Of a stretch of DNA of 64,000 nt, positions 58,732 to 64,000 are shown in pieces. The notes under the pieces were generated by a model, which was not told the DNA's origin, searched no databases, and worked only from the letters and a program-made list of their open reading frames with translations. Every line of letters starts with the position of its first letter. Position 1 is the stretch's first letter. The position numbers and the translations under genes were made by a program. This stretch comes from Thermohalobaculum sp038534135 (GTDB lineage: Bacteria; Pseudomonadota; Alphaproteobacteria; Rhodobacterales; Rhodobacteraceae): NCBI GenBank assembly GCA_038534135.1, contig JBCAXJ010000012.1:30329-94328 (forward strand), written 5' to 3'.

Positions 58732-60997
58732 TCGGTTCGATGCAACAGCACGGCTGACCGGGACCGCACCCTACACTTCGGACATCCGACAGCCCGGGCA
58801 GCTTCACATGGTGGTGCTGCGTTCCCCGGTCGCGCACGGCGTCATCGAAGCCCTGGATGTCGCCGAAGCATCGGAGATGCCTGGCGTGCATCTGGTCCTG
58901 ACGGCAGAGGATCTGGCGCGCGAGGGCGTTCAACCCATGGCGTTGCGCGCGAAGCCCGCAGGCACGGATGGACCGTTCCTCGAGCCTCGCCGCCCTGTGC
59001 TGGCCGAACATAAGGTCGCCTATGCGGGCCAACCGGTGGCAGCGATCATCGCGGAGACGCTTGAACAGGCGCAGGATGCCGCCGAAGCAATCGGCCTGGA
59101 CATCGAAGAACTTGACACCGTCACGGATGTGACCCGCGCTCACGAAGGGGCACAGATCTGGCCAGAGATCCCCGAGAACCGGTCGTTTCGTTGGACCGGT
59201 GGCAACCCGGACAAAACGGCAGAGCTTTTCGCGCAGGCCGCGCATGTGGTCGAAGCCGAGATTCTGCATCCTCGGATTGCGATCTCTCCGATCGAGACCC
59301 GCGCAGCATCAGGGCAGTTTGAGGACGGGCACTATACCCTTGTCACGCCCTCGCAAGGCGTTGTCGGCATCCGCGCTGCGATGGCGGCGTGTCTTGGCAT
59401 TGATCCACAAACGATCCGTGTCCAGACCCCGAATGTCGGCGGCAGCTTCGCGGTCAAGATATGGCCGTACCCCGAGCATGTGCTGGTCATGCTGGCCGCG
59501 CGTCTAAGCGGCCGGACCGTTGCTTGGGAGGGATCGCGCTCGGAGGCATTCACAGCCGATGTAGGTGGGCGCGCACGGGCAGATGTCGCCCGACTGGCCG
59601 TGGCTGCAGACGGGCAGTTCCTCGCGTTCGAGATCAACGCCAAGGCTGACATGGGCGCGTTTCTGAACACGGCCGCGCCGAACATCGTCTCGTCCAACAC
59701 GATCCGCCCGTTCAACCAGGTCTACAAGATCCCCAGGCTGACCTACCGCGTCGAGGCGATGCTGACCAACGCGGTGCCGACCGATGCCTATCGCGGTGCC
59801 GGCAAGCCGGAATGCGCCCATGTGCTGGAACGGCTGATCGATATGGCTGCCGAAACACTGGGACGAGATCGGGTCGAATTGCGGCGCCAGAACCTGATCC
59901 GGCCAGAAGACCTGCCCTATCGCAGTGCCGTCGGCGAGACGTTCGACGGTGGCAACTTCCCGGCGATCCTTGATCGCATGCTCGATGCGGCAGACTGGGA
60001 GGGCGTCGATGAACGGAAAGAAGACTCGGATAACCAGGGCCTGATCCGCGGCGCCTCGGTCGGGTTCACGCTGCATGCCACCGGTGGATCGACAGCGGAG
60101 CGTTCCGAGGTCCGCGCCATGCCCGATGGCACAGTGATTGTACGCACATCCAGCCAGGATTCCGGTCAGAGCCACCGCGAAACGCTTGCGATCGTGGCGA
60201 GCCAGACGCTGGAAATCCCGGTCGACCGCATTCACGTCGAACAGGGCGACAGCGCGTTTCTGGAGACCGGCGGCGGCACGGGTGGCTCCAACCTGATGCC
60301 GGTCGCTGCGAACACCGTGCACCGCACGGCACTGGCGATGCTGGATCAGGCGAAGGCTCAAGCCGCCGAGATGCTCGAAGCCGCACGAATTGATATCGCA
60401 TACGGCGCAGGCGATTTCCGGGTCGCTGGCACCGACAGGAAAGTCTCGTTGGCCGAGGTCGCGGCTGCACTGTCAACCGAAGAAGACGAACCGGGCTGCG
60501 TCGCCCAGGTGGACTTCGAAGGCACGCACACAACCTTCCCGAACGGCGCGATGGCCTGCGAAGTGGAACTGGACCCGGAAACCGGGCACGTCAGGCTCGA
60601 CCGCTTCACCTGCGTCAACGATCTGGGACAGGTGTTCAACGAACCGGCGGCAGAGGGGCAGATCCATGGCGCGCTGGCACAAGGCATCGGCGAGGCGTTG
60701 CTGGAAGGCATGTCCTTCAGTCCGGACGGCCAGCCACTGACCGGCTCTCTGATGGATTACACCTTGCCGCGCGCCGATGATGTTCCGTTCTTCGGCAACA
60801 GCTGGATGCCGACAGCCAGCCCGAACTCGATGATCGGGGCCAAGGGTGTCGGCGAGATGCCGTCGATCGGCACGCCGGGTCTGGTGGTCAACGCCGTGAT
60901 GGACGCGCTACGACCACTCGGTGTGTGCCATGTCGATAAGCCACTGACACCGGGGCGGATCTGGCACGCGATCCACGCCGTGCGCGCAGGTCCGTGA
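58718..60997 (+). CDS. Xanthine-dehydrogenase-family molybdopterin-binding subunit, orphan
   Basis: 759 residues, large Mo subunit of the xanthine dehydrogenase/CO dehydrogenase family. Blocks: TGTAPYTSDIRQPGQLHMVVLRS, split here, then GGSFAVKIWPYPEH (a variant of GGGFGxK), DAYRGAGKPECAH, QDSGQSHRETLAI and the catalytic Glu713 in GAKGVGEMPSIG. Neither the 2Fe-2S nor the FAD subunit is encoded in this window, so electron transfer partners must come from elsewhere. It overlaps the oxoprolinase by 14 bases, so the two are coupled and probably act on the same N-heterocycle. Confidence 0.88.
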   Translation: MDAPDRFDATARLTGTAPYTSDIRQPGQLHMVVLRSPVAHGVIEALDVAEASEMPGVHLVLTAEDLAREGVQPMALRAKPAGTDGPFLEPRRPVLAEHKVAYAGQPVAAIIAETLEQAQDAAEAIGLDIEELDTVTDVTRAHEGAQIWPEIPENRSFRWTGGNPDKTAELFAQAAHVVEAEILHPRIAISPIETRAASGQFEDGHYTLVTPSQGVVGIRAAMAACLGIDPQTIRVQTPNVGGSFAVKIWPYPEHVLVMLAARLSGRTVAWEGSRSEAFTADVGGRARADVARLAVAADGQFLAFEINAKADMGAFLNTAAPNIVSSNTIRPFNQVYKIPRLTYRVEAMLTNAVPTDAYRGAGKPECAHVLERLIDMAAETLGRDRVELRRQNLIRPEDLPYRSAVGETFDGGNFPAILDRMLDAADWEGVDERKEDSDNQGLIRGASVGFTLHATGGSTAERSEVRAMPDGTVIVRTSSQDSGQSHRETLAIVASQTLEIPVDRIHVEQGDSAFLETGGGTGGSNLMPVAANTVHRTALAMLDQAKAQAAEMLEAARIDIAYGAGDFRVAGTDRKVSLAEVAAALSTEEDEPGCVAQVDFEGTHTTFPNGAMACEVELDPETGHVRLDRFTCVNDLGQVFNEPAAEGQIHGALAQGIGEALLEGMSFSPDGQPLTGSLMDYTLPRADDVPFFGNSWMPTASPNSMIGAKGVGEMPSIGTPGLVVNAVMDALRPLGVCHVDKPLTPGRIWHAIHAVRAGP

Positions 60998-61007
60998 ACG
61001 CGACGGC

Positions 61008-61880
61008 TTACGCGCCGCTGCGCACCCGCTGCCGGTGCAAGGTGTAGAGACCGCTCAGAACGATGATCGCAGCACCAATCCATGTCAGCAAATCCGGTAT
61101 CTCGCCAAAGATTGCGAACCCGAGCACAATCGCCCAGACCAGATTGGTGTATCGAAACGGCGAGACCGAGCCGACCTCGCCCACGCGCATCGCCTCGACG
61201 CCGGCATAGTAGCCGACCAGCAGGAACAGCGAGCCACCGCCCAGGACCGCGACATGCTCCCAGGTCACTGGCACGGAGTCCGAAAACGTCGTCCCGATCC
61301 CGCCCATCGTCGTGATTGTCAGGCTGGTCAGAACCGTGACCGCCAACCCGGGCACACCGCGTGAGATCTGCCGGGTCATCAGGTCGCGCAGCGTGATCGA
61401 GGCGACGGCCGCCAAAGCTGCGAGCGCATAGATGTTGAAGTCCGCGCCAAGCGGCCGGACGATCAGCAGCACACCGGCGAAACCGATCACGATCGCAGTA
61501 TAGCGGCGCCAGCCGACCTGCTCCCCCAGAAACCAGGCGGCGCAGAGTGCGACCGAAAGCGTCGCGGCCTGGATGATCGCCACGGCGTTTGCCAGCGGCA
61601 TGTTGAACAGCGCCGTGAGGAACAAAACCGTGCTCAGCACCTCGCTGAGCAGACGCCAGCCGACCAGCTTGCGATCGCGCACGGCAAAACCGAAGCGCAA
61701 GGCGCCGCGCGCCCAGGCAAACAGGATGATCAGAACCGATGCAAACAGCCCACGGATGAAGATGATCTGGAACAACGGCAAATCGTCAGACACCGTTTTC
61801 ATCAGCGCGTCGTTGACGACGAAACCGGCCATCGAAGCCGACATCCAGAGGGCTCCCTTGGCATTGTCGGTCAGCGTCAC
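61008..61880 (-). CDS. DMT-superfamily (EamA) transporter
   Basis: 290 residues with ten predicted helices and two EamA repeats (GALWMSASMAGFVVNDALMK; later RYTNLVWAIVLGFAIFGEIP). It is coupled to the amidase upstream by a four-base overlap, so it may export the amidase product. It converges on the molybdenum-hydroxylase gene. Substrate unknown. Confidence 0.88.
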   Translation of the reverse strand: MTLTDNAKGALWMSASMAGFVVNDALMKTVSDDLPLFQIIFIRGLFASVLIILFAWARGALRFGFAVRDRKLVGWRLLSEVLSTVLFLTALFNMPLANAVAIIQAATLSVALCAAWFLGEQVGWRRYTAIVIGFAGVLLIVRPLGADFNIYALAALAAVASITLRDLMTRQISRGVPGLAVTVLTSLTITTMGGIGTTFSDSVPVTWEHVAVLGGGSLFLLVGYYAGVEAMRVGEVGSVSPFRYTNLVWAIVLGFAIFGEIPDLLTWIGAAIIVLSGLYTLHRQRVRSGA

Positions 61881-63280
61881 GCGGGACTTGGATCACACGG
61901 CATGGGCGGCGTTCCCGCAGCCTCGATGATCCTGCCCGCGTCCAGCAAAACGTCCTCGCGGTACCGCCCGCCGACGAGTTGCATGCCGACTGGAACCGTA
62001 CCGACCAACCCGGTCGAAACGGTCAGTCCCGGCAAGCCCATGAACGGCGTGCCGACCTGCAGAAGCTGGGCTTCGAAACAGCGGCGGAAACTTTCGGCAC
62101 TTTCGACATCCAGCAGATCCGGGAACGGCAGCTCGCCGGAAACCGGGCACAGCAGCAGCGTGTGATCGGCCAGAAACATCTGCCAGTCCCGAACCAGACT
62201 GGCCCTGACATGCAAGGTATCGAGCAGACCGTTCACATCAGGTGGCGCGGCGATCTCGGACAGCATGGCATAGACGTGGTTCGCGTCCGGATCGTCCTCG
62301 TCGAGGATCGCCTGACCCGCGCCGGACTGGTATTCGGCCATCCAGAGTTCCACGTTCCGCAGGGCGGCCTCGCGCACCGGTGGCGTCGCGTCGATCTCGG
62401 TCACCATCCAACCTGCGTCAGTCAACGCGCGGGCAGCCTTGTGCAGCGCGGCCTCGACCTCGGGGGCGGTCTGCATCCCATCGGGCGCCACGCACAGTGC
62501 CGCGCGCTTGGGCAGCTCCGGCAGGCGCACTGGCACCGGCACCCACCATGGATCCCGCAGATCCTCGGCGGCCATCGCGTGAAAGCCCAGTTCGACATCC
62601 TCGATCGTGCGCGCGAGCGGTCCGGAAACCGCCATGACCTGCGCGCCGATCTGGCGATCACCGGACGTGAAATTGACCGCGGGCACGCGGCCCAGCGTGG
62701 TGCGAAGACCGTGCACGCCGCAGGCGTATGCCGGGTAGCGTACCGATCCCGCGATATCGGTCCCATGGGCGAGCGCACCGATCCCAGCGGCTACGGCAGA
62801 GGCGGCCCCGCCAGAGGATCCGCCCGGTGTGCGAGCCGGATCGCGCGGGTTCTTGGTGTGGCCATGCAACGAATTGCGGCAGAACCAGCGCAGCGAAAAC
62901 GCGGGCGTGTTGGTCCGCCCGACGATCACGGCACCTGCCTTGCGCAGATTAGCGACGACCGGGTTGTCCTGTTCCGCGATCAGATCCTTCTGGATCCGCA
63001 AGCCGTTGGTCGACGCCATGCCCTCCTGATCGGTGTTGACCTTGATCGTCGTCGGCACGCCGGCCAACGGACCAGGATCGCCGCCTTGCGCGATCATCGC
63101 ATCGACGCGGTCGGCCTCTGCCAGAGCCTGCTCGGGCAGGTGCTGCACGACGGCGTTGATGGCTGGATTGACGGCGTCGATCCGGGCCAGAGCATCCTCG
63201 GCGACTTCGCGTGCGGTGATCTCGCGTGCCGTCACGAGCGCTGCGATCTCGGCCGCAGACTTGCGATAGTGGTTCGTCAT
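61877..63280 (-). CDS. Amidase signature family enzyme
   Basis: 467 residues. The Ser-cisSer-Lys triad is readable: Lys80 in GVPTTIKVNTD, the cis-Ser in RTPGGSSGGAASA (about 155) and the nucleophile Ser179 in HGTDIAGSVRYPAYACG. The usual DxxG.S.R.P arrangement is kept. Amidase-signature enzymes hydrolyse amides, aryl amides or N-carbamoyl bonds; the substrate is open. It overlaps the EamA gene downstream by four bases. Next to a hydantoinase-type gene it could hydrolyse an opened-ring product; that is a guess. Confidence 0.9.
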   Translation of the reverse strand: MTNHYRKSAAEIAALVTAREITAREVAEDALARIDAVNPAINAVVQHLPEQALAEADRVDAMIAQGGDPGPLAGVPTTIKVNTDQEGMASTNGLRIQKDLIAEQDNPVVANLRKAGAVIVGRTNTPAFSLRWFCRNSLHGHTKNPRDPARTPGGSSGGAASAVAAGIGALAHGTDIAGSVRYPAYACGVHGLRTTLGRVPAVNFTSGDRQIGAQVMAVSGPLARTIEDVELGFHAMAAEDLRDPWWVPVPVRLPELPKRAALCVAPDGMQTAPEVEAALHKAARALTDAGWMVTEIDATPPVREAALRNVELWMAEYQSGAGQAILDEDDPDANHVYAMLSEIAAPPDVNGLLDTLHVRASLVRDWQMFLADHTLLLCPVSGELPFPDLLDVESAESFRRCFEAQLLQVGTPFMGLPGLTVSTGLVGTVPVGMQLVGGRYREDVLLDAGRIIEAAGTPPMPCDPSPA

Positions 63281-63332
63281 TCTCTTCTCCCTCGGAATTC
63301 AGCAGACCATGGCGGACAGCGCCGCACAAGCA

Positions 63333-64000
63333 TCAGGATCGCACCGCGATGATGACGCCAGACAGCGCGATCAACCCGATCCCGGCCAGAGCCAGCCCGT
63401 TCGGCAGCTCACCCCAGATCATGTATCCGACCACCGCCGACGTCCCCAGCGCCGCATAGTTGAACGGCACGATCACACTGGCCTCACCCGCCGAAAGCGA
63501 GGCGATTTGCAACATATAGATCACCAGCGCAAAGAACCCCGTCAGAACGATCATCCCCCACCCGAATGCATCGGGATCACGCCAGACCTGCCAGCCAAGC
63601 ACGCCCAGCAGAACGAATGCCCCGATCGACGTCCAGAACAATTGTCCCAGTTGCGTCGACTGCCCGGACATGCGCCGGGTCATCAGGACATAGACCGAGA
63701 AACAGAGCGGAGCGCCCAACGCGAGCATTTCGCCCCGGCCAACACCCTGAAGCGACGGTTGTACCACCAGCATCGCCCCGATGAAGCCAACGCCGACCAT
63801 GGAGTATCGGATGACGCCAACACGCTCCCCCAGCACAAAAGGTGAAAGGGCGGTGACGATCAGCGGAAACAGCATTGAAATCGCAGTCGTGGTGGCCAGT
63901 GGCAAATAGGCCAAGGACGACACATAGAACAGCGACGCGGTGGCGATGAGCAACCCTCGCACCATCAGAAGCCCACGACCGACAGGACGCAGGATCACCG
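63333..64000 (-). CDS. DMT-superfamily (EamA) transporter, 5' end outside window
   Basis: The visible part (about 222 residues) has seven to eight membrane helices and most of both EamA repeats (SLFYVSSLAYLPLATTTAIS; later PFNYAALGTSAVVGYMIWGELP). Full members are about 290-300 residues, so the first two helices lie beyond base 64000. The frame is open through the edge. A GTG at 63998 would be in the middle of the protein, not a true start. It reads toward the amidase, 52 bases apart. Confidence 0.85.
   Translation of the reverse strand, partial: VILRPVGRGLLMVRGLLIATASLFYVSSLAYLPLATTTAISMLFPLIVTALSPFVLGERVGVIRYSMVGVGFIGAMLVVQPSLQGVGRGEMLALGAPLCFSVYVLMTRRMSGQSTQLGQLFWTSIGAFVLLGVLGWQVWRDPDAFGWGMIVLTGFFALVIYMLQIASLSAGEASVIVPFNYAALGTSAVVGYMIWGELPNGLALAGIGLIALSGVIIAVRS

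Overview
This looks like chromosomal DNA from a high-GC alphaproteobacterium of the Rhodobacterales (Roseobacter/Rhodobacteraceae type). The evidence is the GcrA cell-cycle regulator, an ActR/RegA redox response regulator, the housekeeping order phoH-ybeY-corC-lnt-(HTH)-metK-trmB, a C-P lyase cluster with a divergent phnF, several DMT (EamA) exporters and a TRAP transporter. I saw no rRNA, tRNA, CRISPR array, insertion sequence or prophage. About 60 protein genes fill nearly the whole window, on both strands, with many 1-4 base overlaps.

Layout. Positions 1-7.8 kb hold the 3'-cut lytic transglycosylase, gcrA, an ABC-2 permease, a glutamine amidotransferase, a membrane-fused spermidine synthase, and the argD-argF operon with a renalase-like flavoprotein. 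Positions 7.9-12.7 kb hold a decayed secreted-protein gene, then a minus-strand run of two very small genes, a JmjC/cupin-type protein, TrkH and an unknown conserved gene. Positions 12.7-16.5 kb hold a FAD amine oxidase, an ETHE1/Blh-type hydrolase and two secreted paralogues, one behind a perfect CRP-type palindrome. Positions 16.5-25.6 kb are housekeeping: trmB, metK, a HTH regulator, lnt, corC, ybeY, phoH, nhaA and clpS. Positions 25.6-34.7 kb are a C-P lyase cluster (phnGHIJKLN, phnM, a DUF1045 gene, phnF) carrying two extra coupled genes (HAD phosphatase, NIPSNAP) and two tiny membrane ORFs on the opposite strand. Positions 34.7-42.1 kb hold mtaB-dapF, an AhpD-like protein, a vanadium-haloperoxidase/PAP2 protein with acidic N-terminal repeats, an MBL hydrolase and a DNA/RNA endonuclease with a lamin-tail domain.

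Positions 42.2-61 kb are the most interesting accessory region. A TRAP uptake system, a DUF1445 (D-glutamate-cyclase-like) protein, an ArgE/DapE-type deacylase, DgcN, DgcA, a D-amino-acid transaminase homologue and a fused 5-oxoprolinase/hydantoinase lie close together. They read as a route for scavenging D-glutamate, 5-oxoproline or related amides, though no single operon contains them all. In the same stretch are a histidine-ammonia-lyase homologue that lacks the Ala-Ser-Gly MIO triad and a molybdenum-hydroxylase large subunit with no partner subunits. The window ends with an amidase and two DMT exporters, the last one cut by the edge.

Three places show decay or odd coding: an in-frame TGA in a secreted protein at 7964, an in-frame TGA at a conserved Trp position in an XRE-2TM regulator at 45523, and a Ser where DapF normally has its second catalytic Cys. 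All functions are read from motifs and context; none was tested by a database search.
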